Position numbers and translations under genes: made by a program
Source of the DNA: Ignavibacterium sp.
GTDB taxonomy: Bacteria; Bacteroidota; Ignavibacteria; Ignavibacteriales; Ignavibacteriaceae
Direction of reading: 5' to 3'
Length of the DNA: 64,000 nucleotides
Assembly (NCBI RefSeq): GCF_025998815.1
Contig: NZ_AP026678.1
Location: 1,922,001-1,986,000 of the forward strand
Shown here: piece by piece, positions 52,684 to 61,008 of the stretch
Numbering within the stretch: position 1 is the first letter of the stretch
Layout of the letters: every line of letters starts with the position of its first letter
Notes under the pieces: generated by a model
What the model saw: the letters and a program-made list of their open reading frames with translations, nothing else
Told to the model about the DNA's origin: nothing
The model's database searches: none

Positions 52684-53053
52684 ATTTAATGTATCTTTTA
52701 ATACCATCTTTCAATCTTAAAACATTAAAGTTTATTAATAGTCCAACTTTTTTCTCAGAAAATTTTAAATAAGTTAATATTTGTGCTTCATGAACAGGAT
52801 TAAATTCATCAACTGTTTTCAATTCAAGCACTACTTTATCTTCTACGAGGATATCAATTCTATATCCACATTCAAGTTTAATTTCTTTATAAACAACTGG
52901 TACTGGTTTTTGTCTTTCAACTTTCAAGCCCTTTTTAACTAACTCATAAGCCAGGCATTCTTCATATGCTGATTCTAATAGACCTGGACCCAACTCTTTA
53001 TGGACTTCAATTGCACAACCAATTATAATACTTGTTAAATCTTCATATTGCAT
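52682..53053 (-). CDS. GxxExxY family protein (PD-(D/E)XK-like), copy 2
   Basis: From ATG 53053 (MQYEDLTSIIIGCAIEVHK) 123 residues, exactly as long as copy 1. Gly24, Glu27 and Tyr30 of GPGLLESAYEE, and Asp67, Glu77 and Lys79 of GYRIDILVEDKVVLELK, fall at identical positions. The longer frame to 53113 adds 20 codons that are only repeat R12. The gene sits between arsC and the permease gene, bounded by R11 and R12, which are inverted relative to each other. The function is unknown; a nuclease fold is inferred. Confidence 0.9.
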   Translation of the reverse strand: MQYEDLTSIIIGCAIEVHKELGPGLLESAYEECLAYELVKKGLKVERQKPVPVVYKEIKLECGYRIDILVEDKVVLELKTVDEFNPVHEAQILTYLKFSEKKVGLLINFNVLRLKDGIKRYIK

Positions 53054-53058
53054 TTTAT

Positions 53059-53104
53059 CTCCGTGGTTCTCCGTGAATTTTCTGTTGTTCTCCGTGTAAT
53101 TTTT
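53059..53104. repeat. Repeat arm R12, upstream flank of GxxExxY gene 2
   Basis: CTCCGTGGTTCTCCGTGAAT and TTCTGTTGTTCTCCGTGTAA, a left-type arm like the left half of R10. With R11 it forms terminal inverted repeats around the gene. Confidence 0.8.
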
Positions 53105-53109
53105 AATGA

Positions 53110-54411
53110 TCAAAAAATAGCTCCATAAATTAACCCGCTTAATGTTGCCATAATTACAACAAGAGAAACATAAACGATTGTTTTTTGAGTACCAATCACT
53201 CCACGAATTACCAACATATTTGGTAATGATAAAGCAGGTCCGGCTAGTAATAACGCTAGCGCAGGACCTTTTCCCATTCCATTATTTATCAAACCTTGAA
53301 GAATCGGTATCTCCGTCAAAGTTGCAAAATACATAAATGCGCCGGTAATTGATGCAAAGAAATTTGAGAACAATGAATTTCCACCAACCAAGGTATAAAT
53401 CCATTCTTTAGGAATTATCCCTCCATTCCCTTCTGCAGAACCAAGAAGGAAACCCGCTACAAGTACACCTGCACCAAGTAGTGGCATAATCTGTTTTGTA
53501 AATCCCCAGGTTTCACCGAGCCATTGGTTAGGTTCACCTTCTGTAAAAGTTAAAGCTAAAGTTGTTGCAACTACTCCGATCACAAAAGGTATTGTTGGAT
53601 TATTATAAAAGAATATCGCAGAAATTAATACGGCAATAACTCCCAACAATACATATAACTTCTTTACTCCAATTATATAGACAAGTGATATGGCAAAACC
53701 AATTCCGAACAATGCTGTGATGAACCATTTATTAGCATACATAAAATACCAAAAGCCTTCGGTTTCGAGAGGTTTTCCCCAATTTACAAAAACAAGTATT
53801 GCAACAAGAATGAAGAAATGAATTGTAGTTTGCCATAAAGGTCTTGGTTCTTCAACTTCCGGCATAGCAAGTTGTGCATCTGCTCTTTCTTTTTCTTCTT
53901 TACTATAAATAAAAGCCATAATCAGACCAATTACCAAACTAAATGAAACTGCACCAATTATTCTTGCGATACCGAGTTCAAGACCAAGAACTTTTGCAGT
54001 TAAAATAATGGCAAGAATATTTATTGCTGGTCCTGAGTAAAGAAATGCAATTGCAGGTCCCAGACCGGCACCTCTTTTATGAATACTTGAAAACAATGGT
54101 AAAACTGTGCAAGAGCAAACAGCCAGAATAGTTCCTGATACTGAAGCGATAAGATATGCTTTCCATTTTTTTGCTTTAGCACCAAAATGTTTTACGACTG
54201 ATGCCTGACTTATGAAAACAGCAATTACCCCAGCAATAAAGAACGCTGGCACAAGACATAAAAGCACATGTTCCTGAGCATACCATTTTGCTAGAGCAAA
54301 AGCATCAATTACAGAATTACGGAATGTTTCTGTTTCAATTGGCATGAAATAAGCAAACAGAAAAAATCCTGTTATCCACAAAAACGATTTGTATTGTTCT
54401 TTCCAGTCCAC
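53110..54411 (-). CDS. ArsP-type permease (DUF318 / permease superfamily)
   Basis: 433 residues, about ten membrane helices. AVCSCTVLPLFSSIHKRGAGLGPAIAFLYSGPAINILAI carries the conserved paired cysteines and the GxxxGPAxAFLxSGPAIN motif, and the second half repeats it as GKGPALALLLAGPALSLPNMLVI. Members export organoarsenicals or trivalent arsenic species, some metals. It directly follows arsR (21-base gap) so it is likely arsenic-regulated. Confidence 0.87.
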   Translation of the reverse strand: MDWKEQYKSFLWITGFFLFAYFMPIETETFRNSVIDAFALAKWYAQEHVLLCLVPAFFIAGVIAVFISQASVVKHFGAKAKKWKAYLIASVSGTILAVCSCTVLPLFSSIHKRGAGLGPAIAFLYSGPAINILAIILTAKVLGLELGIARIIGAVSFSLVIGLIMAFIYSKEEKERADAQLAMPEVEEPRPLWQTTIHFFILVAILVFVNWGKPLETEGFWYFMYANKWFITALFGIGFAISLVYIIGVKKLYVLLGVIAVLISAIFFYNNPTIPFVIGVVATTLALTFTEGEPNQWLGETWGFTKQIMPLLGAGVLVAGFLLGSAEGNGGIIPKEWIYTLVGGNSLFSNFFASITGAFMYFATLTEIPILQGLINNGMGKGPALALLLAGPALSLPNMLVIRGVIGTQKTIVYVSLVVIMATLSGLIYGAIF

Positions 54412-54432
54412 TTTGTAACCCCTTACAAAAAA

Positions 54433-54837
54433 TTAGTCTTCTGTTTTTTCTTTAATAAGTTTTAGCAGTTCCTCTTCGGGAATAATCCCTACAACACATT
54501 TATCTTTCTCACGAAGCATCAATCTTTTGTTCAATCGCTCTTCGTCCTGATTTAATAAATTTGATGATAAGTTACTCTTAATAAAATTGAAAAGGCTTTT
54601 ATTTTCCTGGTTGTCTTTATTCAGTTTATAATAAACCCATGTACCTTCTTTTTCAGTCGTGAACAGATCAGCATTCCTCATAATGTTAAGCGCTTTTGAA
54701 ATTGCATACTGTGGAAGTTGCAGTGCATCCATCAGCTCACAAACGCAAAGATTTTTTCCACTTTTCAGAAATAAGTTTAATATCCGAAGTCGGGTTTCAT
54801 CTGATAGGGCTTTGAATTTTTCTATTGTTCTTTCCAT
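54433..54837 (-). CDS. arsR: ArsR/SmtB family arsenic-responsive repressor
   Basis: From ATG 54837 (MERTIEKFKALSDETRLRILNLF) 134 residues, winged helix fold. LCVCELMDALQLPQYAISKAL has the As(III)-sensing Cys31-Val-Cys33 in the recognition-helix region. A further Cys is in REKDKCVVGIIPEE. The frame extends to 54897, but those codons overlap two operator-like palindromes, so the shorter start is right. It should repress this whole ars/thiol operon until arsenite or antimonite is bound. Confidence 0.9.
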   Translation of the reverse strand: MERTIEKFKALSDETRLRILNLFLKSGKNLCVCELMDALQLPQYAISKALNIMRNADLFTTEKEGTWVYYKLNKDNQENKSLFNFIKSNLSSNLLNQDEERLNKRLMLREKDKCVVGIIPEEELLKLIKEKTED

Positions 54838-54846
54838 GTTTTCTTT

Positions 54847-54890
54847 ATATGCCAATTTTTGCATACAAATATATGCCGATTTTTGCATAT
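54847..54890. promoter_or_regulatory. Tandem ArsR operator candidates
   Basis: ATATGC-CAATTTTT-GCATAC (54847-54866) and ATATGC-CGATTTTT-GCATAT (54871-54890), 24 bases apart, just upstream of the arsR ATG. Repeat length and placement fit ArsR/SmtB boxes overlapping the promoter. Confidence 0.7.
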
Positions 54891-54973
54891 GCTCCAAATA
54901 AAAAATGATTTATCAGAAATTAATTATTGCTGCAGTGATTTAAAGCAATCTGTTTAATGAAGATTCAAAGATT

Positions 54974-55876
54974 TTAGTGCTGAGCAAGTATATCAAACTT
55001 ATCACAAAGCTCGCATTCGAATTGTAAGGTTGTGTGGTTAATCTCATATCGTGCATGCAACTCTGCTGAAATTATTTTTTGTATCTCAGAAGTTTTGCTA
55101 ACTGTCATATCCTCAACCTCTATGTGGGCTTCGAAATGTGTGTCATTGTCATTCAGTTTCCACAGATGTATATGATGGATATTTTTTACACCAGGAATTT
55201 TCTCAACAATTGATTTTATTTCTTCCAGGTCAATACCTTCGATATTTGACATCATAAGAATGTCAATTGCTTCTTTAAGAATTTTGTAAGCTTCAAATAG
55301 AATATATAAAGCAATCAGGATTGTAAGGATTGGATCAATCCAATAAACTTTATAAGCAATTATGAATACAGCTCCGGTTATGATTGCGATACTTGAAACA
55401 GCATCACTCAACAAATGGAAGTAAGCTGCTCTGATGTTAATATTTTTTTCCGAACCTTTTTTAAGCAATAAAGCTCCGATTACATTTGGAATAAATCCAA
55501 TCACTGCAATAAGAAGCATCAGATTGCCGGCAATTTCGTTAGGATTATTTAACCTGTCAATTGCTTCTCTTATAAGGAAAAAGCAAATAATAATTAAAGT
55601 ACTTGCATTTACAACCGCTGCAATTATTTCTGCTCTCTTTAATCCAAATGTATATTTTGGTGTTTTGGGTTTCTTACTCAATCTAAGTGCAATAAAGGTA
55701 ATGATGATTGCAACCGCATCGGAGAAATTATGCATTGCATCAGAAATCAAAGACAAGCTACCTGAAATAATTCCACCAATTATCTGAACAATCGTTATAA
55801 AAAAGTTGAGTGTGATTGTTATGAATAAATTCTTTTCTGAAGTTTCGTTTGAATTATGTGAGTGATTGTGTGACAT
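54974..55876 (-). CDS. Cation diffusion facilitator (Zn/Co/Cd efflux)
   Basis: 300 residues. His-rich start MSHNHSHN, six membrane helices, SLSLISDAMHNFSDAVAI (helix 2 metal site with HxxxD) and HLLSDAVSSIAIITGAV (helix 5 HxxxD), then the cytoplasmic domain with HHIHLWKLNDNDTHFEAHIEVED. It is the CzcD/ZitB group, exporting divalent metals by proton exchange. It is separate from the arsR operon (77-base gap past the operators) and is followed by GDPD. Confidence 0.92.
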   Translation of the reverse strand: MSHNHSHNSNETSEKNLFITITLNFFITIVQIIGGIISGSLSLISDAMHNFSDAVAIIITFIALRLSKKPKTPKYTFGLKRAEIIAAVVNASTLIIICFFLIREAIDRLNNPNEIAGNLMLLIAVIGFIPNVIGALLLKKGSEKNINIRAAYFHLLSDAVSSIAIITGAVFIIAYKVYWIDPILTILIALYILFEAYKILKEAIDILMMSNIEGIDLEEIKSIVEKIPGVKNIHHIHLWKLNDNDTHFEAHIEVEDMTVSKTSEIQKIISAELHARYEINHTTLQFECELCDKFDILAQH

Positions 55877-55881
55877 TGTTA

Positions 55882-56649
55882 CTATTTTATTTTACTGATT
55901 GCATTTCTTATCATCAAAGGTGAATTAGTTGTTATCGAATCAACACCATAACTAACTAACTTCTGAGCTTTACTTTCATTTTCAACATTGTATGTACAAA
56001 CATCATAATTTTCTGCTTTCAATTTGCTAATAAATTCCTCGTCGATATAAGAATCTGCAAATAAAACCACTCCATCACAATTTAGTGTGCTTAATTTTTT
56101 CATTATCAGTTTTTTCGAAAGTGATTTAAAGTAATTCCCTTTGGAAAAATACCAACCAAAAATCAAATAAGCTTTGAATTCCGGAAAATATTTTTTTGCT
56201 GTTCTGATAATATTTCTATGGAAAGAAATAATTCTGATTCGATTTTTATGAATATTATTCCCATTCAGAATTTCTTTTAATCTGATTAAAAAATTTTCTC
56301 TATTGTCTTTTATTTCAAGATGCAGCCCTTTTTGTTCCGGAATAACTTCAAGAACTTCCTGTAAAGTTGGAATTGTTGTTCCGGCAAATTGATTCCCTTT
56401 CCGGATCCCAACATCAACTTTCTTTAATTCATCAAGAGTTGAGATTGTAACTTTGATGTTTTTATTTCCAACTCTGCTTGTATTCGAATCGTGAATACAA
56501 ACTATTTCGTTGTCAGCAGTAAGCCAAAAATCTCCCTCAATAAAATCAGCTTGTTCATCAAAAGCAACTTTAAATGCCGGTATCGTATTTTCAGGAGCTT
56601 TGTAAGATGCGCCCCGATGTGCTACAATTATTGGAGTTTTAACCTTCAT
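55882..56649 (-). CDS. Glycerophosphodiester phosphodiesterase
   Basis: 255 residues, GDPD TIM barrel. IIVAHRGASYKAPENTIPAF has the catalytic His-Arg and Glu, FIEGDFWLTADNEIVCIHD the metal ligands and second His, and LHLEIKDNREN the Glu-x-K. It splits glycerophosphodiesters to glycerol 3-phosphate and an alcohol. No signal peptide, so cytoplasmic. It lies between genes for a patatin-like lipase and a CDF transporter, 6-7 bases from each. Confidence 0.9.
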   Translation of the reverse strand: MKVKTPIIVAHRGASYKAPENTIPAFKVAFDEQADFIEGDFWLTADNEIVCIHDSNTSRVGNKNIKVTISTLDELKKVDVGIRKGNQFAGTTIPTLQEVLEVIPEQKGLHLEIKDNRENFLIRLKEILNGNNIHKNRIRIISFHRNIIRTAKKYFPEFKAYLIFGWYFSKGNYFKSLSKKLIMKKLSTLNCDGVVLFADSYIDEEFISKLKAENYDVCTYNVENESKAQKLVSYGVDSITTNSPLMIRNAISKIK

Positions 56650-56655
56650 TGAATA

Positions 56656-57570
56656 CTAAATTTCACCCACAATTTTTTTCAACTTGTGTTCCAGTTTAAC
56701 TATGTATGAATTCCTTTTGTATAACTTCAGAATACTTTCAATATTCTCATTCGCTGCTTTCTCTCCTGCTGCAATAATTTTTTCAGCTTCATCAAAATCT
56801 GCCCAACTAAGTTTCTTAACATCAGGAGAAATAACAAGATCCGCTTCTTCCAGTCTGATCATCGAAAGATGATATGAACTAATATCTTCTGCGCGATATA
56901 AAATTTCGAAAACATTTTTAGGTTCTTCAATTATTTTAAGTTCACGGGTAACATCGACTGCCAAAACTCTGTCAGCTCCGATATCTCTTACCTTTCCCGC
57001 AGGAACACTTTCAGATGCGCTACCATCAATTAAAAAGTAATTATTATACTTTACCGGAGGAAATATTCCGGGTATTGCAGAACTGGCTTTAATAATTTTC
57101 CTTAAACTTCCTTCGGTAAAATTAATTTCTTCTCCGGAAATTAAATCGGTAGCTATTGCAGAAAATTTTATCTTAAAATTTTCAACAGGAACATCGGGAA
57201 TAACACTATACATTTCGTCGGCTAATTCTTCATCAAAATATGAGAGTCTGTTTAATGCTCTTAACGCCTGCACTCTTGTTCCAATATAATCAAAGAACTG
57301 TTCGAAATAATTTTTATCAGGTTTATGATTTTCACTCAGCTTATCAATTCCAAGTTCGAGAAATTTCGGATGATTAATTATATCCAGGATGAAATCCTCA
57401 ACTTGCCTAATACTTCCAAAATAAGCATAAAGACCACCAACAATAGCTCCCATACTGCAGCCGGTAATTGAGTGAATTTCTATTCCTTTTTGTTCTAAAA
57501 CTTTAAGAACTCCGATGTGTGCTAAACCTCTTGCACCGCCGCCACCAAGTGCCAAACCAAATTTTGACAT
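56656..57570 (-). CDS. Patatin-like phospholipase (RssA/YlbK type)
   Basis: 304 residues. The oxyanion loop GLALGGGGARGLAHIGVL (5-22), nucleophile elbow TGCSMGAIVGG (GxSxG) and catalytic Asp in LIDGSASESVP are all present. It should hydrolyse acyl chains of phospholipids or lysophospholipids. Its neighbour GDPD would process the deacylated headgroup, so a phospholipid turnover pair is a fair inference; the cfa gene just upstream also acts on membrane lipids. Confidence 0.9.
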   Translation of the reverse strand: MSKFGLALGGGGARGLAHIGVLKVLEQKGIEIHSITGCSMGAIVGGLYAYFGSIRQVEDFILDIINHPKFLELGIDKLSENHKPDKNYFEQFFDYIGTRVQALRALNRLSYFDEELADEMYSVIPDVPVENFKIKFSAIATDLISGEEINFTEGSLRKIIKASSAIPGIFPPVKYNNYFLIDGSASESVPAGKVRDIGADRVLAVDVTRELKIIEEPKNVFEILYRAEDISSYHLSMIRLEEADLVISPDVKKLSWADFDEAEKIIAAGEKAANENIESILKLYKRNSYIVKLEHKLKKIVGEI

Positions 57571-57636
57571 AATTTTTTTCTTTATTTATAAAAAAAATAA
57601 TCCATCATTTTTATCAACAGAAATAAAATAAAATTT

Positions 57637-58761
57637 TTATCTCACTGAAATATAACCTCCGGGCACTCCCTTTTTTGAAAGAACAATTTGCCAAAGCTGA
57701 TTTTTATTCCTCGCTCTGAATGCCCCGGCACTAGATAACAAAAAATATTTCCACATTCTGTAAAATCTTTCTCCATACTTTTCTTTCAACTTATGCCAGT
57801 TCGAGTTAAAATTATTGTACCAGGCAATCAAAGTTTTATCGTAATCGGCACCAAAGTTATGCAAGTCTTCAATTACAAATAAACCTTCAACTGCTTTTGC
57901 TAACTGTGCAATGGATGGAAGCATACCATTGGGGAAGATATATTTATGAGTCCAGGCGTCTGTATTTTTAACGGAGCGTACTTCGCCTATTGTATGGAGT
58001 AAAAACAATCCATTTTCATTTAAGCAATTCTCTGCAATCTTAAAGTATGTTCTGTAATTTCTGTATCCGACGTGCTCAATCATTCCCACCGAAACAATTC
58101 TGTCAAATTTTTCATTTAGATCTCTGTAGTCCATTAATTTAATGTCTACAGGTAAGCCTTTACATAATTCTTTTCCAAGCGATACTTGTTCTTTTGAAAC
58201 AGTTATTCCAAGCACTTCAACTCCATATTTTTCTGCAGCATATTTTCCGAAAGCTCCCCAACCGCAACCAATATCCAGGACCCGCATACCTCGTTTGAGA
58301 TAAAGTTTTTTGCAAATCAATTCGAGTTTGTTTTCCTGGGCTTCATTAAGATTTGTTGCATTCTTCCAATAAGCACAACTGTAATTCATTCGTTTATCAA
58401 GCATGTTCTGAAAAAGATCATTCCCCAAATCATAATGCTTTTCACCGATTATAAAAGCTCTGTGTCGTGCCTGCATATTAATTAAATAGAATCCGGCAAG
58501 TTGCAGAGCAATCTTCAGATTGCGTTTTACTTTGTTCTGTAAATCAGCACGAATAATTCTGAAAATCACTTCATCAAGTTGCTCAACATCCCACCAACCA
58601 TCCATATAAGACTCACCAAGTCCAAGTTCAACTTCCGTAACTGTTCGTTTATAAAATCTATCATCGTGAACTTGAATATCCCAGGGATTTCTGCCGTTAA
58701 TTTCAATTTCGGCAAGTGATAAAAGTTCATTGACCAACGATTTATATTTTTCTGTCCTCAT
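57637..58761 (-). CDS. cfa: Cyclopropane-fatty-acyl-phospholipid synthase
   Basis: 374 residues, usual Cfa length. The N-terminal lipid-binding region has FYKRTVTEVELGLGESYMDGWW. The SAM-binding domain reads KHYDLGNDLFQNMLDKRMNYSCAYW, RVLDIGCGWGAFGKYAAEKYG and GMIEHVGYRNYRTYF, with HKYIFPNGMLPS near the end. It methylenates unsaturated acyl chains in membrane phospholipids using S-adenosylmethionine, a common stress adaptation. It diverges from the TetR gene. Confidence 0.94.
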   Translation of the reverse strand: MRTEKYKSLVNELLSLAEIEINGRNPWDIQVHDDRFYKRTVTEVELGLGESYMDGWWDVEQLDEVIFRIIRADLQNKVKRNLKIALQLAGFYLINMQARHRAFIIGEKHYDLGNDLFQNMLDKRMNYSCAYWKNATNLNEAQENKLELICKKLYLKRGMRVLDIGCGWGAFGKYAAEKYGVEVLGITVSKEQVSLGKELCKGLPVDIKLMDYRDLNEKFDRIVSVGMIEHVGYRNYRTYFKIAENCLNENGLFLLHTIGEVRSVKNTDAWTHKYIFPNGMLPSIAQLAKAVEGLFVIEDLHNFGADYDKTLIAWYNNFNSNWHKLKEKYGERFYRMWKYFLLSSAGAFRARNKNQLWQIVLSKKGVPGGYISVR

Positions 58762-59043
58762 CTCAACCTCCTTACATTTTTGGGTTTTGAGAGAATCAGT
58801 AAAGCCACTTAAAGAACAATTTCAATAATTCGGAAATACTTCCACCCGAAACTTAACAATTTGAATTTTTAATAGATAGATAAATCAAAGTCATTCCTTA
58901 TAGGGAAAAAGATTTTAAGTATTCTTAAATGGATTAAAATTCCTTGACAAAGCTCACAAAAATATTTTTATGAGAAATGGAACTATTGATATTCATTTTA
59001 TTGTTTCTAAGTTTCGAACATTCAATTAAAAAGTTTGAGAGAT
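58762..59043. other. Divergent control region, cfa / TetR-efflux operon
   Basis: 282 bases without a gene. A TTGACA hexamer (58944-58949) on the plus strand is followed by AT-rich sequence but no good -10 at 16-18 bases. No convincing TetR palindrome was found by eye. Confidence 0.5.
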
Positions 59044-59646
59044 ATGAATACTATCGACGCAAAGAAAGAGCTTATACTTAAAACTGCCCGGGAACTTTTG
59101 GCAAAAAACGGATTTGCCAAAACAACTCTTGATGATATTGCCCAGGCATTGGGAATGAAAAAGTCTTCTCTCTATTACTACTATTCCAATAAGGATGCCT
59201 TAATCGAGGATGTAATGAACCACGAGCGAGATAATTTCTGTTTGCTGATAGAAGATGCTTTGAAAAGTGATGATTCGACAATCAATAAAATCATTAATTA
59301 CGAGAGGGCAAAGTTTGAATATGTAGCCGAGACAATTAAACTTCACGAAATTTCAACCAGTGTTCTTTTCGAAATGAAAAGCAAAATGTTTGAGCAAATT
59401 CAGATAATTCATAAAAAAGAAATTGAAATGCTGAAAAAAGTACTCGACGAAGGCATAAAGAAAAAAGAAATAAAAAAATGCGACACTCATCGTATTGCAG
59501 AACTCATTCTTACTTTATCTGAAGCTTTAAGACATCGTGAATTTTATTTCGCATCCTTTTCAATTAACAAGAAGATCGATTTCTCAAAAGCAATTGATGA
59601 TATGATCTTTGCAATCAAACTGATTTTTGACGGCTTAAAAGTTTAA
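59044..59646 (+). CDS. TetR/AcrR family transcriptional regulator
   Basis: From ATG 59044 (MNTIDAKKELILKTARELL), 200 residues; an in-frame TTG nine bases earlier is less likely. The helix-turn-helix reads AKNGFAKTTLDDIAQALGMKKSSLYYYYSNKDALIEDVM, a typical TetR DNA-binding domain. The C-terminal ligand domain is helical and not conserved. It heads the TolC/MFP/RND operon by 24 bases and probably controls that operon, with the pump substrate as inducer. Confidence 0.92.
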   Translation: MNTIDAKKELILKTARELLAKNGFAKTTLDDIAQALGMKKSSLYYYYSNKDALIEDVMNHERDNFCLLIEDALKSDDSTINKIINYERAKFEYVAETIKLHEISTSVLFEMKSKMFEQIQIIHKKEIEMLKKVLDEGIKKKEIKKCDTHRIAELILTLSEALRHREFYFASFSINKKIDFSKAIDDMIFAIKLIFDGLKV

Positions 59647-59670
59647 AAATTTATTTACGGAGGATTAATC

Positions 59671-60984
59671 GTGAAAAAACTATTTGTTCTATTGTTGGCT
59701 TTTTCATTTTCGGCGTTTGCACAAAATAAAAATTTAACGCTGACGATGGATGAAGCAATTAATCTTGCTCTCGAAAAAAACTCAGAGCTTAAGATTGCAA
59801 AAATGGAAGTGGAAAAATCAGAACAAAAACTTCGTGAGGCACGAAGCGGACTTTTCCCAAAACTTGATTTAAGTGGTCAGTATCAAAGATACATTAACAA
59901 ACCAGTTATATTCCTTCCACCGGGTTCACCATTCGGTCCAACACTCGAAATTGGTTCAGATAACTCTTACACTGCTGCTGCACAACTATCATTGCCATTA
60001 TTTGCACTTCCACTTTATGAAGGAATCGGACTTGCTTCTGACGCACTCGCAATTGCAGAGCAAAATTATTTAAGTGTAAAAAACAAAATTGTCGGTGATG
60101 TGAAGAAATCTTTTCTTGCTGTAATTCTTACAAGAGAAACCAAAGATGTGATGCTACAAAGTTTGAAAAATGCTGAAGATAATTTCGAGAACATTAAACG
60201 GTTAAATGCAGCAGGAACTTTATCCGATTACGATGTGTTGCGTGCTGAAGTACAAGTTGAAAATCTGAAGCCAGTCGTGTTGCAGATGGAGAATAATTAT
60301 AAACTATCCCTTGAAGCTTTAAAAGTTACAATCGGACTTGATGCTAATCAGAATATTGATATAGTTGGCGAAATGGAGTTTGATGAAAATTATAAACTTC
60401 CAACTGAACAGGAAATTATTGAAGAGTTGCTGCAAAACAATCCTCAGCTTGCAATACTTGATAAACAAGTTCAGTTGAATGACAGAAATGTTTCACTTGA
60501 GCAGGCAGCTTATTTCCCAAGTTTAGCTGGTTTTGGAAATTATCAGTATCAAACTCAGGCAAATGATTTTAAGTTTTCTGATTATCGTTGGGTTAAAACA
60601 TTTGTGCTCGGATTGCAATTACAGGTTCCTATATTCAATGGATTTAAAACACAATCAAGAGTTAGTCAGGCAGAGATTGGATTGAATCAGGCAGTTGAAC
60701 AAAAAAGAAATCTGACAGAAGCAATAAAGACACAAGCATTAAGTGTTCTTTACAGAGTTCAACAAGCTTTGATAAGAATACAGGGACAAAATAAAACTGT
60801 GCGAACCGCTCAGGAAGGTTATGAGATTGCAAAACGAAGATTGGAAAACAATGTTGGAACTCAACTCGAAGTTAATGATGCAGAGCTCGCTTTGCGTCAG
60901 GCAAAATTAAACCGGCTTCAGGCAATATACGATTTCAAAGTTGCTGAAGCAGATCTTGAAACTGTACTTGGAAGAATTAAATAA
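59671..60984 (+). CDS. TolC-family outer-membrane efflux protein
   Basis: 437 residues from GTG 59671, with GGAGG 8 bases upstream. Signal peptide MKKLFVLLLAFSFSAFAQ. Two OEP repeats with long helices: LTMDEAINLALEKNSELKIAKMEVEKSEQKL and, in the second half, LDKQVQLNDRNVSLEQAAYFPSLAGFGNYQYQ, ending LRQAKLNRLQAIYDFKVAEADLETVLG. It forms the trimeric exit duct for the RND pump encoded next. It shows no N-terminal lipobox. Confidence 0.93.
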   Translation: MKKLFVLLLAFSFSAFAQNKNLTLTMDEAINLALEKNSELKIAKMEVEKSEQKLREARSGLFPKLDLSGQYQRYINKPVIFLPPGSPFGPTLEIGSDNSYTAAAQLSLPLFALPLYEGIGLASDALAIAEQNYLSVKNKIVGDVKKSFLAVILTRETKDVMLQSLKNAEDNFENIKRLNAAGTLSDYDVLRAEVQVENLKPVVLQMENNYKLSLEALKVTIGLDANQNIDIVGEMEFDENYKLPTEQEIIEELLQNNPQLAILDKQVQLNDRNVSLEQAAYFPSLAGFGNYQYQTQANDFKFSDYRWVKTFVLGLQLQVPIFNGFKTQSRVSQAEIGLNQAVEQKRNLTEAIKTQALSVLYRVQQALIRIQGQNKTVRTAQEGYEIAKRRLENNVGTQLEVNDAELALRQAKLNRLQAIYDFKVAEADLETVLGRIK

Positions 60985-61008
60985 GAAATTTTTAAGGAGA
61001 ATATTAAG

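Noticed and set aside
32281..53104. Hairpin repeats as ordinary rho-independent terminators
   Set aside because: They are about 60-115 bases long with mismatched arms, lack consistent U-runs, occur before starts as well as after stops, and some lie inside operons.
58944..58972. Sigma-70 promoter before the TetR gene
   Set aside because: TTGACA is present, but no acceptable -10 lies 16-18 bases away, and Bacteroidota-type promoters differ.
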